Notes under the pieces: generated by a model
What the model saw: the letters and a program-made list of their open reading frames with translations, nothing else
Databases searched by the model: none
What the model was told of the DNA's origin: nothing
Part shown: piece after piece, positions 23,214-32,847 of the stretch
Layout: every line of letters begins with the position of its first letter
Numbering within the stretch: the first letter of the stretch is position 1
Position numbers and translations under genes: made by a program
NCBI RefSeq assembly: GCF_014384705.1
Contig: NZ_JACRSN010000003.1
Span: 1 to 64,000, forward strand
DNA from: Yeguia hominis
GTDB taxonomy: Bacteria > Bacillota > Clostridia > Oscillospirales > Acutalibacteraceae
Length of the DNA: 64,000 nucleotides
Reading direction: 5' to 3'

Positions 23214-24671
23214 ATGACCGCGATGCATCATAAGGACTGTTCCTCCCAATTGGAAGCGCAGTCTGTTTATCAGAAAAATGTCCGGGAAATCATGAAAGTT
23301 CGTGCGGCAGGCGAAAAGCCGCTCGCATTCGTGCGGACATATGGCTGTCAGCAGAACGTTGCAGACAGCGAAAAAATCAAAGGCGAACTTGCACAGATGG
23401 GCTTCTCCTTTACCGAAGAGGCCGACAAGGCCGATCTGATCCTTTTTAATACCTGCGCAGTCCGCGAACATGCGGAGGATCGGGTTTACGGCAATATCGG
23501 CGCCCTGAAAAATCTCAAACGCCGCCGGCCTTCGCTTATCATCGCCATCTGCGGCTGCATGATGGAGCAGGAGCACGCCGCCGAACGGATTCGCAAGACG
23601 TTTCCGTTTGTTAATCTGGTTTTCGGAACGCATGGAATTCACCGGCTGCCCGAAATGCTCAGCACCGTCTTGACGGACAGCTGCCGGGTGTTTTCGCGCG
23701 GAGAAGAGGAAGATACCGTTGTGGAGGGCATTCCGGTACAGCGGGACGGCGCCTATAAAGCCTGGCTGACCGTGATGTACGGATGCAACAATTTCTGTTC
23801 CTATTGTGTGGTGCCGTATGTCCGCGGCAGAGAGCGCAGCCGGGAGCCGGAGGCGATTATACAGGAATTTTCAGAAATTCTGGCAGCAGGGTATAAGGAA
23901 ATCACACTGCTTGGTCAGAATGTCAATTCCTACGGAAAAACGCTGCAAACCCCGATCTCGTTTGCACAGCTGCTTCAAAAGCTCGATGCTTTTCCCGGCG
24001 ACTATCGGATCCGCTTCATGACGTCGCATCCGAAGGACGCCACGCATGAGCTGATTGACACGATTGCGCAGAGCCGCCATATTTCCCATCATATTCATCT
24101 GCCTTTCCAGTCGGGAAGCGACCGGGTTCTCAAAGAAATGAACCGTGTTTACGACCGGGAAAAATACCTTTCTCTGGTTCGGTATATCCGGGAAAAAATT
24201 CCGGACGCGTCGCTGACCTCGGATGTCATTGTCGGATTTCCGGGCGAGACCTACGAAGAATTCCAGCAGACGCTTTCTCTGATCGAAGAGGTCGGATTTA
24301 CGTCGCTTTACACATTTATCTATTCTCCGCGGGAAGGAACGCGTGCCGCAAAGATGCCCGATCCGGTTCCGCGCGGGGAAAAATCGCGCTGGATGGACGA
24401 GCTTTTGCGCACACAGGAAAAAATTGCGGAAAAGCGCTGCGCCGCAATGGTCGGCCGGGTAGAACGCGTTCTTGTGGAGGAACGCGCGAAATCCGGGCTG
24501 CTCAGCGGACGTACGGACGGAAACGTCATCATCGAGTTCCCCGGTTCAGAGGAAATGATCGGGACGTTTCGCGATGTCCGGGTGATCGAAGCGGGCATCT
24601 GGGTGCTGAAAGGAAAACTGGAGAACGATTCATTAAAAAATCGAAAAAATGGAGGATTTTATTATGGATGA
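23214..24671 (+). CDS. miaB: tRNA-2-methylthio-N6-dimethylallyladenosine synthase
   Basis: A 485-residue radical SAM methylthiotransferase that adds a methylthio group to i6A37 of tRNAs reading U-starting codons. The N-terminal domain carries three cluster cysteines (YGCQQN, NTCAVRE, CGCMMEQ). The radical SAM motif is YGCNNFCSYCVVPYVRGRERS, and a TRAM domain closes the protein. The ATG at 23214 follows CAGGAG by 7 bases. The product acts after MiaA, encoded 5 kb downstream in the same block. It overlaps the next gene by 8 bases. Confidence 0.96.
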   Translation: MTAMHHKDCSSQLEAQSVYQKNVREIMKVRAAGEKPLAFVRTYGCQQNVADSEKIKGELAQMGFSFTEEADKADLILFNTCAVREHAEDRVYGNIGALKNLKRRRPSLIIAICGCMMEQEHAAERIRKTFPFVNLVFGTHGIHRLPEMLSTVLTDSCRVFSRGEEEDTVVEGIPVQRDGAYKAWLTVMYGCNNFCSYCVVPYVRGRERSREPEAIIQEFSEILAAGYKEITLLGQNVNSYGKTLQTPISFAQLLQKLDAFPGDYRIRFMTSHPKDATHELIDTIAQSRHISHHIHLPFQSGSDRVLKEMNRVYDREKYLSLVRYIREKIPDASLTSDVIVGFPGETYEEFQQTLSLIEEVGFTSLYTFIYSPREGTRAAKMPDPVPRGEKSRWMDELLRTQEKIAEKRCAAMVGRVERVLVEERAKSGLLSGRTDGNVIIEFPGSEEMIGTFRDVRVIEAGIWVLKGKLENDSLKNRKNGGFYYG

Positions 24672-25086
24672 CAAAACAATGAAGCTCGTAGAACTGGCAA
24701 GAGAAATCGGCAAAGAGCTGCAGCAGGATGACCGCTATCTTGCACTGCGTCTTGCCTCGCAGAGTGCAGACGAGGACGTTAAGCTTCAGGGCATGATCGG
24801 AGAATTTAACCTGAAAAAACTGGCAATCAACAACGAAGCGTCCAAAGAAGCGCGCGACGAAGAAAAACTCAAAACGCTCAATAGCGATCTGCGCAAACTG
24901 TATCGCGAAATTATGGAAAATGAAAAGATGGCTGTTTATCAGACGACAAAGCGCGAGATGGATCATCTGGTGCAGCGCTTGACGAGCATCATTACGCTCT
25001 GCGCCGAAGGAGAGGACCCTGCGACGGCGGATTATGATCCTTCTTCGTGCACAGGAAACTGCGGTACCTGCGGCGGGTGTCACTGA
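24664..25086 (+). CDS. YlbF/YmcA family protein (RicA/RicF-like) with C-terminal cysteine cluster
   Basis: A 140-residue helical protein. KLVELAREIGKELQQDDRYLAL through YREIMENEKMAVYQTTKREMDHL is the YlbF/YmcA fold. The C-terminus is CTGNCGTCGGCH, a cysteine cluster able to bind iron-sulfur. In Bacillus, YlbF, YmcA and YaaT form the RicAFT complex that carries 4Fe-4S clusters and affects RNase Y maturation and sporulation; ymcA is next to miaB there too. The ATG at 24664 follows GGAGG and overlaps miaB, suggesting translational coupling. Confidence 0.85.
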   Translation: MDDKTMKLVELAREIGKELQQDDRYLALRLASQSADEDVKLQGMIGEFNLKKLAINNEASKEARDEEKLKTLNSDLRKLYREIMENEKMAVYQTTKREMDHLVQRLTSIITLCAEGEDPATADYDPSSCTGNCGTCGGCH

Positions 25087-25126
25087 GCGCCCAGCTTGCA
25101 GAACAGAAAGGCAGCGGTAGGGTAGA

Positions 25127-27751
25127 ATGGCAGATCTTTCCCCGATGATGAAACAATACTTCGAGATCAAAAAGCAGTACCCCAACACGCTGCTTTTTTT
25201 CCGACTCGGAGATTTTTATGAAATGTTTTTTGAGGACGCAAAGCTTGCTTCCCGGGAGCTTGAGTTGACGCTGACCGGACGGGATTGCGGCCTGGAAGCG
25301 CGCGCGCCGATGTGCGGGGTGCCGTTTCACAGCTATGAATCCTATGTAGCACGTCTTGTGGCCAAAGGCTACAAGGTTGCCATCTGTGAGCAGATGGAAA
25401 ACCCTGCACTGGCAAAAGGGCTTGTCAAACGGGATATCGTCCGCGTCATCACGCCGGGTACGGTGATGGAGACCAGCATGCTCGACGAGGCGCGCAACAA
25501 TTATATTGCGTCCATTTGTGTTTCCGGTGCGGCGGCGGGCGTCTGCTTTGCAGATGTTTCCACCGGCGCGATGGAGGCGGCGCAGCTTTCGGAGAACACG
25601 CCGGATGAACTTGAAAAAACGCTGCTCAACGAGCTTGCGCGGTTTTCTCCGCGCGAGATTTTGTTAAATCCAGAAGGCCTCAATCTTTCTGAATTGCCCG
25701 ATTTTATGCGGGAAAAGCTTTCCGCTTCGGTGGAGTGTCTGGAGGAACGGCAGTTTTCTTTAGACGCCTGTACAGAGCGCGTGTGCAGCCAGTTTCACGC
25801 AGAATCGCTTTCGGCGATTTCGCTTGCGGACAAGCCGCTGATTGTTTCTGCGGCAGGGGCACTGCTTTTCTACCTTGCTGAAACGCAGCGCGGCGGCCTG
25901 GAACGTATGACGGAACTGACGCTCTATTCGGAAGCCCAGTTTATGCGAATGGATACCAATACGCGCCGAAATCTCGAACTGATTGAAACCATGCGCAACA
26001 AGGAAAAACGCGGGAGTCTGCTCTGGGTGCTTGACGAAACCCGGACGGCAATGGGCAAGCGGCTTTTGCGCAGCTGGATTGAACAGCCGCTGGTGAGTCC
26101 TGCGCAAATTTCCCGGCGGCAGAACGCCGTGGAGGAACTCTTCCGCGATGCGATGCTGCGCGACGAGATCGCACAGGCGCTGACGGGAATTTTTGATCTG
26201 GAACGGATCATGACCCGCATTGTTTACGGTTCGGCAAACGGCCGGGAGTTGCGCGCGCTGTGCACAGCGCTGAAAAAACTGCCGGCGCTCAAGTCGCTGA
26301 CCGCGGAAAAAACCAGCGCGCTGCTGCAGGAAATCCACCGGTCGGTTGACGTGCTGGAGGATCTCTCCTCTTTGATTGACCGCGCAATTGTGGACGAGCC
26401 GCCGTTTACCATCCGGGAAGGCGGGATGATCCGGCAGGGGTACAACGAGGAACTCGATCAGCTCAAAAGCGATATGACCAATTCCCAGGGCCTGATTGCG
26501 GCGGTAGAAGCCCGCGAAAAGGAACGTACGGGAATCCCCAAGCTGAAGATCGGGTACAACCGGGTATTCGGCTATTACATCGAAATTTCCAACAGCTATA
26601 AAAATGATGCGCCGGACGATTATATCCGCAAACAGACGCTGACAAACTGTGAGCGGTTTATCACGCCGGAGCTTAAGGAACTGGAGAACCGGATTCTCGG
26701 CGCCAGCGACAAGGCGGTTCGGCTGGAATCCGAATTGTTCGATCAGGTCCGCAAAACGGTTGCGGCGGAACTCGGCCGTGTGCAGCGTACGGCGAACGCC
26801 ATTGCCCGTCTGGATGTTTTGCAGTCCTTTGCGGCGGTTTCGGCAGCGGGCGATTATGTCCGGCCGGAGGTCAATTTAAACGGGCGTCTGATTCTGCGCG
26901 ACAGCCGCCATCCGGTTGTGGAAAAACTGCTGCGCGGCGCACCGTTTGTGCCGAACGACGTGACGCTGGATATGGGCGAAAATCGGATTGCGATTATTAC
27001 CGGCCCGAATATGGCGGGCAAATCTACTTACATGCGGCAGACGGCGCTGATTCTCCTGATGGCGCAGATCGGCTGTTTTGTGCCGGCTTCCTTTGCAGAG
27101 GTCGGCATCGTGGACAGCATCTTCACGCGCGTTGGCGCTTCGGATGACCTCTCCGCAGGACAGTCGACCTTTATGGTGGAGATGACGGAGGTCGCCGATA
27201 TTCTGAAAAACGCCACGGAAAAGAGCTTTATTATTTTTGACGAAATCGGGCGCGGAACCTCGACCTTTGACGGTATGAGCATTGCCCGCGCGGTTTTGGA
27301 ATATGTTGCGGATCCCAAGCTTTTGGGCGCCAAGACGATGTTTGCGACGCATTATCATGAATTGACGGCGCTGGAGGATTTGATGCAGAGCGTCAAAAAT
27401 TACAGCATTGCCGTCAAAAAGCGCGGAGACGATATCACCTTTTTGCGGCGGATCGTCCGCGGCGGCGCGGATGACAGCTTCGGCATCGAGGTCGCAAAGC
27501 TGGCGGGCGTGCCGGACGAGGTGGTGCGGCGCGCCAAGCGCGTGCTTGCCGAGCTGGAAGCGGGGAAAGAAGTGACCCCGAAAAAACAGGGCCGCCGAGC
27601 AGATTCCGCGGAGACAACGCAGCTTGTGCTGACGCCGTCCGGCGGCACAAAGGCGCTGGACGCACTGCGGTCGCTGGATGTCAACACCCTGACGCCAATC
27701 GAGTGCATGAACCGGCTTTTTGAACTTGTGAAGCTTGCAAACGAGTCGTAA
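25127..27751 (+). CDS. mutS: DNA mismatch repair protein MutS
   Basis: An 874-residue mismatch sensor. The mismatch-reading wedge F30-Y31-E32 is in RLGDFYEMF. The lever and clamp domains follow. The ATPase has Walker A GPNMAGKST at about residues 626-634 and Walker B with DEIGRGTSTFDG. A helix-turn-helix dimer interface and a short C-terminal tail complete the usual length. The ATG at 25127 is the only plausible start, with AGGGTAG just upstream. It is followed 39 bases later by mutL. Confidence 0.98.
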   Translation: MADLSPMMKQYFEIKKQYPNTLLFFRLGDFYEMFFEDAKLASRELELTLTGRDCGLEARAPMCGVPFHSYESYVARLVAKGYKVAICEQMENPALAKGLVKRDIVRVITPGTVMETSMLDEARNNYIASICVSGAAAGVCFADVSTGAMEAAQLSENTPDELEKTLLNELARFSPREILLNPEGLNLSELPDFMREKLSASVECLEERQFSLDACTERVCSQFHAESLSAISLADKPLIVSAAGALLFYLAETQRGGLERMTELTLYSEAQFMRMDTNTRRNLELIETMRNKEKRGSLLWVLDETRTAMGKRLLRSWIEQPLVSPAQISRRQNAVEELFRDAMLRDEIAQALTGIFDLERIMTRIVYGSANGRELRALCTALKKLPALKSLTAEKTSALLQEIHRSVDVLEDLSSLIDRAIVDEPPFTIREGGMIRQGYNEELDQLKSDMTNSQGLIAAVEAREKERTGIPKLKIGYNRVFGYYIEISNSYKNDAPDDYIRKQTLTNCERFITPELKELENRILGASDKAVRLESELFDQVRKTVAAELGRVQRTANAIARLDVLQSFAAVSAAGDYVRPEVNLNGRLILRDSRHPVVEKLLRGAPFVPNDVTLDMGENRIAIITGPNMAGKSTYMRQTALILLMAQIGCFVPASFAEVGIVDSIFTRVGASDDLSAGQSTFMVEMTEVADILKNATEKSFIIFDEIGRGTSTFDGMSIARAVLEYVADPKLLGAKTMFATHYHELTALEDLMQSVKNYSIAVKKRGDDITFLRRIVRGGADDSFGIEVAKLAGVPDEVVRRAKRVLAELEAGKEVTPKKQGRRADSAETTQLVLTPSGGTKALDALRSLDVNTLTPIECMNRLFELVKLANES

Positions 27752-27790
27752 AAACAGAACATACAGGTTTTTTTGAAAGGAGGATGCGCT

Positions 27791-29755
27791 TTGGGAAAAA
27801 TTCAGGTGCTGGAAAAGCATCTTGCGGAACTGATTGCCGCCGGAGAAGTTGTGGAACGGCCGGCTTCGGTTGTCAAGGAACTGGTTGAAAACGCGATTGA
27901 CTCGGGGGCGTCCTCTGTTGTTGTAGAGATTCAGCACGGCGGGATTTCTTTCCTGCGCGTGACGGACAACGGCTGCGGAATTGCGCGTGAGGATGTACCG
28001 ACGGCCTTTTTGCGGCACGCCACCAGCAAGATCCGCCGCCCGGACGATCTCGATGCAATCGGGACATTGGGATTCCGCGGAGAGGCGTTGGCCTCGATTG
28101 CAGCGGTTTCTCATGTAGAACTGCTGACGCGTACGGCGGAGGAATTCAGCGGCACGCGCTATGTCATTTCAGGCGGAGCGGAAGAATCCTGCAGCGATGC
28201 GGGATGCCCGGTCGGAACCACGATCCTGGTGCGGGATCTGTTTTACAACACACCTGCCCGCATGAAGTTTTTGAAAAAAGATCTGGTGGAGGCCAACGCA
28301 ATTGCCGGGGTAATGGATAAGATTGCGCTGTCGCATCCGGAAATTTCGTTCCGTTTCCTGCGGGAAGGCAGAGAAACGCTGCATACCCCCGGAAGCGGAG
28401 ATCTCAAACAGGCGATCTATGCGGTTTACGGCCGGGACTTTACAAAAGGACTGATTCCGGTAGAGTACACCTACAATCAGATCCGGGTCTGGGGATATAT
28501 CACCCGCCCGGCAAGCTGCCGCCCGAACCGGAGCATGCAGCAATTTTTCATCAATGGGCGGTATGTCAAAAGCCGTACGGCGATGGTCGCGCTGGAGGAA
28601 GCGTTTAAGGGGACGCTGATGGTCGGAAAATTTCCGGCCTGTGTGCTGCATCTTTCTATTTCCTGCGCAGCGGTGGACGTCAATGTACACCCTGCGAAAA
28701 TAGAAGTGCGATTTATCAATGAGCGTCCGATCTTCGACAGCGTCTATCACGGCGTCAAAACGGCGCTCAGCCGCGGAGATGAGACAAAAACGGCGGAGCT
28801 TTCCAAAAAGCAGGCCGGTCCGCTTTTGCGCCGTCCGGAACCGCCGGTGCAGACCCGCCTGCCAGAAACGCCTGTGCGGCGCACGGATGCTGTTTATCGG
28901 CCGGAGCCGCAGCAGCCGGCTTCCGTGCCATCTTATTTTGTACAGGACAGCGGTGCGCGCAGGACTGCACCGGTGCAGCAGCCAGAGACGGCGTCCGTTT
29001 TGCTGGAGACCCTTCAGCGAACGCCTCGCCCGGCGGCAGAGCCGGTGCCGCAGACGCCGCCAGAAGCGACTGCGCCGGAAGCGGGTGCAGCGCTTTCTTC
29101 TCCCAAAATATCGCAGAACCCCGATTGGAACCCTTCTCCCAAACCGGCCGAGTCGTGTTCGGAGATGCCGCTGAAAACGGAGCCGGAGCAGGAGATTCGC
29201 GTGTGCGGGGAAATCTTTGATACTTACATTTTAGCGCAGTACGGAAAGGACCAGCTTCTGCTGATTGATAAACACGCAGCGCATGAGCGGATGCTCTACG
29301 AAAAGCTGAAAGCGTCTGCCGGCGCCAGTGCGCAGCAGCTGTTACAGCCGATTTCCGTGACACTGGGCAAAGAGGAATATGCGGCGGTTTTGGAGAACCT
29401 TCCAATTTTGCAGGAAGCGGGATTCGAGGCGGAAGATTTCGGTCCGGGGACGATTTTGATCCGGAGTGTGCCGCTCTATCTCGATGCGGGAAGCGCCGCC
29501 GGCACAGTGATGGAAATCGCGGGATATCTTGCCGAACACCGCACGGATGTGACGACGGAGCGCCTGGACTGGCTGTATCACAATATCGCCTGCCGGGCGG
29601 CCATCAAGGCGGGCAAAGAGAGCAGCATGGAGGAGCTTGTAGATCTGGTGCGCAGATTGCAGGCCAATCCGGAAATTCGCTATTGTCCGCACGGCAGACC
29701 GGTATCGGTGAAAATTTCTAAACGGGAATTCGATCGGCAATTCGGCCGGGTTTAA
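27791..29755 (+). CDS. mutL: DNA mismatch repair protein MutL (endonuclease type)
   Basis: A 654-residue GHKL ATPase that couples MutS to strand nicking. N-terminal motifs: AAGEVVERPASVVKELVENAIDSGA, DNGCGI, GFRGEALASIA. A proline-rich linker lies at about residues 335-470. The C-terminal endonuclease region has DKHAAHERMLYE in place of the usual DQHAxxERxxYE, plus ACRAAIKAG and CPHGRPV metal-site motifs. The TTG at 27791 is 7 bases after AAAGGAGG; an upstream in-frame TTG at 27773 overlaps that site. No mutH would be needed. Confidence 0.96.
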   Translation: MGKIQVLEKHLAELIAAGEVVERPASVVKELVENAIDSGASSVVVEIQHGGISFLRVTDNGCGIAREDVPTAFLRHATSKIRRPDDLDAIGTLGFRGEALASIAAVSHVELLTRTAEEFSGTRYVISGGAEESCSDAGCPVGTTILVRDLFYNTPARMKFLKKDLVEANAIAGVMDKIALSHPEISFRFLREGRETLHTPGSGDLKQAIYAVYGRDFTKGLIPVEYTYNQIRVWGYITRPASCRPNRSMQQFFINGRYVKSRTAMVALEEAFKGTLMVGKFPACVLHLSISCAAVDVNVHPAKIEVRFINERPIFDSVYHGVKTALSRGDETKTAELSKKQAGPLLRRPEPPVQTRLPETPVRRTDAVYRPEPQQPASVPSYFVQDSGARRTAPVQQPETASVLLETLQRTPRPAAEPVPQTPPEATAPEAGAALSSPKISQNPDWNPSPKPAESCSEMPLKTEPEQEIRVCGEIFDTYILAQYGKDQLLLIDKHAAHERMLYEKLKASAGASAQQLLQPISVTLGKEEYAAVLENLPILQEAGFEAEDFGPGTILIRSVPLYLDAGSAAGTVMEIAGYLAEHRTDVTTERLDWLYHNIACRAAIKAGKESSMEELVDLVRRLQANPEIRYCPHGRPVSVKISKREFDRQFGRV

Positions 29756-29823
29756 ATCGTACGGATGATTTTGCGGCGCTTGGCCGCATTGACAGAACTA
29801 GCGTGAAAAGAGGAGGTGCGCGG

Positions 29824-30768
29824 ATGGAGGAAAAACGCAAAGTTGCCGTCATTTACGGTCCCACTGCATCCGGCAAAACGCGCCTTGCAGCAGAACTTGC
29901 CCTGCGCCACAACGGAGAGGTTGTTTCTGCGGACTCCATGCAGATTTATAGGGGCATGCAAATCGGAACGGCAAAGCCGACGCCGCAGGAAATGCTGGGC
30001 ATTCCGCACCATCTGCTGGGCATCCTTCCGCCGGGAGAACGCTTCAGCGTCGCGGAGTATGTCACGCTGGCCGCGTCCTGCATTGAAAAAATTGCCGCAC
30101 GCGGACATTTGCCGGTGCTGGCGGGCGGAACGGGGCTTTACCTGCGTTCGCTTCTGCAAAACCGGCCGTTTTCTGACGAGCCGGAGAACCCCGAAATCCG
30201 GGCGGCGCTGCAAAAGCGCGCGGCGCTGGAAGGCGGTGCGGCGCTTTTGGAAGATCTGCGTGCTGTCGATCCGGAAACCGCAGAGCGGCTGCATCCGAAC
30301 GACTGCAAACGGATTGTCCGTGCGCTGGAACTCTATCAAAAGACCGGACGTACCATCACCGAGCAAAACGCCGTTTCTCAGCAGATGCCGGAGCGGTACC
30401 GCGCCGGAAAGATTGCCATTACCTACGCGGATCGGGAAGTGCTCTACCAGCGGATCAATGACCGGGTCGATGCGATGTTTCAAAGCGGGCTTTTAGAGGA
30501 AGCGCAGGCTGTTTTTGCTTCCGGCTGCGGTCCAACCGCAGTGCAGGCGATTGGCTATAAAGAACTGCTGCCCTATTTTGCGGGAACGGTTTCTCTTGAA
30601 GAAGCCAAGGAGAATATCAAGCGGGAAACCCGCCGCTATGCCAAACGGCAGCTGACCTGGCTCAGGCGGGAAAGTGGCCTGCACTGGATTGAAGCGGATC
30701 GGTGCGGGAGTTTTGAACACCTGCTCGCCGAAGCGGAACGGATTCTGCAGGAAGAAGAGATTTTTTAA
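29824..30768 (+). CDS. miaA: tRNA dimethylallyltransferase
   Basis: A 314-residue enzyme that adds dimethylallyl to A37 of tRNAs, giving the MiaB substrate. P-loop GPTASGKT is at residues 12-19, DSMQIYRGMQIGTAKP forms the tRNA/DMAPP site, and LAGGTGLYLRSLL follows. QAIGYKEL and the C-terminal RRYAKRQLTWLRR are conserved. The ATG at 29824 follows GAGGAGG by 8 bases; a GTG at 29803 lies before the site. It lies 68 bases after mutL. Confidence 0.96.
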   Translation: MEEKRKVAVIYGPTASGKTRLAAELALRHNGEVVSADSMQIYRGMQIGTAKPTPQEMLGIPHHLLGILPPGERFSVAEYVTLAASCIEKIAARGHLPVLAGGTGLYLRSLLQNRPFSDEPENPEIRAALQKRAALEGGAALLEDLRAVDPETAERLHPNDCKRIVRALELYQKTGRTITEQNAVSQQMPERYRAGKIAITYADREVLYQRINDRVDAMFQSGLLEEAQAVFASGCGPTAVQAIGYKELLPYFAGTVSLEEAKENIKRETRRYAKRQLTWLRRESGLHWIEADRCGSFEHLLAEAERILQEEEIF

Positions 30769-30790
30769 AGAATGGAAGGAGGAAAACCGG

Positions 30791-32095
30791 ATGAACAGCC
30801 CGAAGGCCAGACGAATCGCAATTTCTGTTTTTGCGGTTTTGCTCCTTGTGTTTGTCTGTTACCAGGCGTTCGGCGTGCAGCGCAGCGACGTGCGCACTGA
30901 GACCGCAATGTACGGGACGACCTGGGATGCACTCGAGGTTTCGGCGGTAGCGATCCGGAGTGAAACGCTGCTGACGGAGGAAACCGACGGCGCTATCCGA
31001 TATCTTGTTCCCGACGGCGGCCACATTGCAAACGGGGGAGTCCTCGCGGAGGTTTATGCAAGCGACAGTGATGTTGCAAAGTGGGAAGAAATCGCCTCGC
31101 TCGAAAAAGAAATCGAACAGCTCCGGCAGCTCAACCAGCCGACGGAAACCTATCAGCTGGATCCCGGAAAGCTTGACGAGAAGATCGACGCTGCGCTGAT
31201 CCGTGTGGTAAACGGCATCTGCAAGCGGGATTGGTCGGTGCTCGACGACGATCGGGATCAGTTTCTGCATCTCATCAACCAAAAAGGCATCGTGACCGGC
31301 AAGGCGGAGGGCTATGGCAGCCGGATTACAGAATTGGAAGAAGAGGTTGCCTCGCTGCGCGCTTCGACAGCGAGTGCGGTCAAACAGATTATTGCACCGT
31401 CTGCCGGGTGCTTTGTCAGCCGTGCGGACGGATATGAAGGCGCGTATGACTATAAAAGCGCGGAAACGCTTACTGCGGAACAACTCCAGACAGAACCGGT
31501 CAAAGCCGATTTGCCGCAAGGGACTATCGGCAAGATCTATGACCAGTTCAACTGGTATCTGGCGTTCACCGTAAACGCGGAGGATGCGGTGAAATTCAAG
31601 TCGATCCTGGAGTCTTACCCGAACCGGGTGTATCTCTCGCTGCCGTTTGTCTCGGAAGAACGGGTCCCGGCAGAGGTGGCGGCCGTCAACCAGGCGTCGT
31701 TTGACAGCGACGCGGCGGTCATTTTAAAATGTTCTTATCTGCAGGGAAGTTTGCTCTCGATCCGATCGCAGCAGGTTGAGGTGCAGCTGGATGCCTACTC
31801 CGGCGTAATGGTTCCGCAGAGTGCGATCCATTTTGCGGATGTGGAAGCGGTTGTCACCGATGCGGACGGCAATGAAACCACGAAGCTGCATAAAAATGTC
31901 CGCGGTGTCTATCGGGTAAACGGTGCGGCGCTGGAATTTGTCCAGATTTTCAGCGACGCGACGGTAAACGGGTATGTGATCTGCCGGACAGATCTGCGAG
32001 AAAACGAGGAACTGTACACACAGAATACCATTGCACTATATGATGAAGTTGTTGTAGAAGGGAAGGATTTATATGATGGAAGGCCTGTTGCATGA
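30791..32095 (+). CDS. HlyD-like membrane-anchored protein of unknown role
   Basis: A 434-residue protein with one N-terminal membrane anchor (RIAISVFAVLLLVFVCYQAFGV) and a long extracytoplasmic part. The region GAIRYLVPDGGHIANGGVLAEVYA resembles the lipoyl/barrel-sandwich hybrid of HlyD membrane-fusion proteins; a coiled coil follows (EEIASLEKEIEQLRQL, RITELEEEVASLRAS), then beta-rich segments. No ABC transporter or outer membrane partner is nearby. The gene sits between miaA and yggS-sepF, a position suggesting an envelope or division-linked role in Clostridia. AAGGAGG precedes the ATG at 30791. The 3' end overlaps yggS by 23 bases. Confidence 0.75.
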   Translation: MNSPKARRIAISVFAVLLLVFVCYQAFGVQRSDVRTETAMYGTTWDALEVSAVAIRSETLLTEETDGAIRYLVPDGGHIANGGVLAEVYASDSDVAKWEEIASLEKEIEQLRQLNQPTETYQLDPGKLDEKIDAALIRVVNGICKRDWSVLDDDRDQFLHLINQKGIVTGKAEGYGSRITELEEEVASLRASTASAVKQIIAPSAGCFVSRADGYEGAYDYKSAETLTAEQLQTEPVKADLPQGTIGKIYDQFNWYLAFTVNAEDAVKFKSILESYPNRVYLSLPFVSEERVPAEVAAVNQASFDSDAAVILKCSYLQGSLLSIRSQQVEVQLDAYSGVMVPQSAIHFADVEAVVTDADGNETTKLHKNVRGVYRVNGAALEFVQIFSDATVNGYVICRTDLRENEELYTQNTIALYDEVVVEGKDLYDGRPVA

Positions 32096-32816
32096 TGACG
32101 CCTTGCAGACGAGATTTCTGAGCGTCGAGGAAAATTTAAAGGAGATCCGGGAACGAATTGCAGAGGCGGCGCTGAAATCCGGACGCGCGCCGGAAGATGT
32201 GACGCTGCTTGCTGCAACCAAAACCGTCCCGGTGGAGGTTATTAACCACGCGATTCATCTCGGCGTGGATCATATCGGCGAGAACCGCGTCCAGGAGCTG
32301 CTGGACAAATATGACGCGCTGGATCTTTCTGACTGCGCGTGTCATTTTATCGGGCATCTGCAGACCAACAAGGTTAAATATCTTGTCGGCCGGGTCGGCA
32401 TGATTCAGTCTGTGGACAGCATGAAGCTGGCAAAGGAAATTTCTCGGCTTTCCGTGTACCAGGGGCTCTCCACGGATATTCTTATCGAAGTCAATATTGG
32501 ACGTGAGGAGAATAAATCGGGTGTGCTGCCGGAAGCTTTAGACGAACTTCTGGACGAAATTTCGACGCTTCCGTCGATTCGGCTGCGTGGTTTGATGGCA
32601 ATTCCGCCGGTTTCTGACGATCTTTCCCAAACAATGACGTATTTTTCAAAGATGTACGAATATTATGTTGACATAAAGGAGAAAAAATCGGATAATAAAA
32701 GAGACCATATCGATGTTTTGTCGATGGGCATGTCTGCGGACTATGCGCAGGCGGTCGAATGCGGCGCAACGCTCGTTCGCGTAGGGTCGTCGCTCTTCGG
32801 CAAACGGATCTATTGA
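32073..32816 (+). CDS. YggS/YlmE family pyridoxal phosphate homeostasis protein
   Basis: A 247-residue PLP-binding barrel of the COG0325 family. The lysine for PLP is in LLAATKTVP; HIGENRVQELLDKY, HFIGHLQTNKVKYLV and LSMGMSADYAQAVECGATLVRVGSSLFG are family signatures. It maintains PLP homeostasis and has no known catalytic role. In Bacillus the orthologue ylmE directly precedes sepF, as here. ATGs at 32073 and 32076 are both possible; GGAAGG precedes them. Confidence 0.93.
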   Translation: MMEGLLHDDALQTRFLSVEENLKEIRERIAEAALKSGRAPEDVTLLAATKTVPVEVINHAIHLGVDHIGENRVQELLDKYDALDLSDCACHFIGHLQTNKVKYLVGRVGMIQSVDSMKLAKEISRLSVYQGLSTDILIEVNIGREENKSGVLPEALDELLDEISTLPSIRLRGLMAIPPVSDDLSQTMTYFSKMYEYYVDIKEKKSDNKRDHIDVLSMGMSADYAQAVECGATLVRVGSSLFGKRIY

Positions 32817-32847
32817 TAAAATGACTGAAAGAAGGAGGCTGGGCCGA

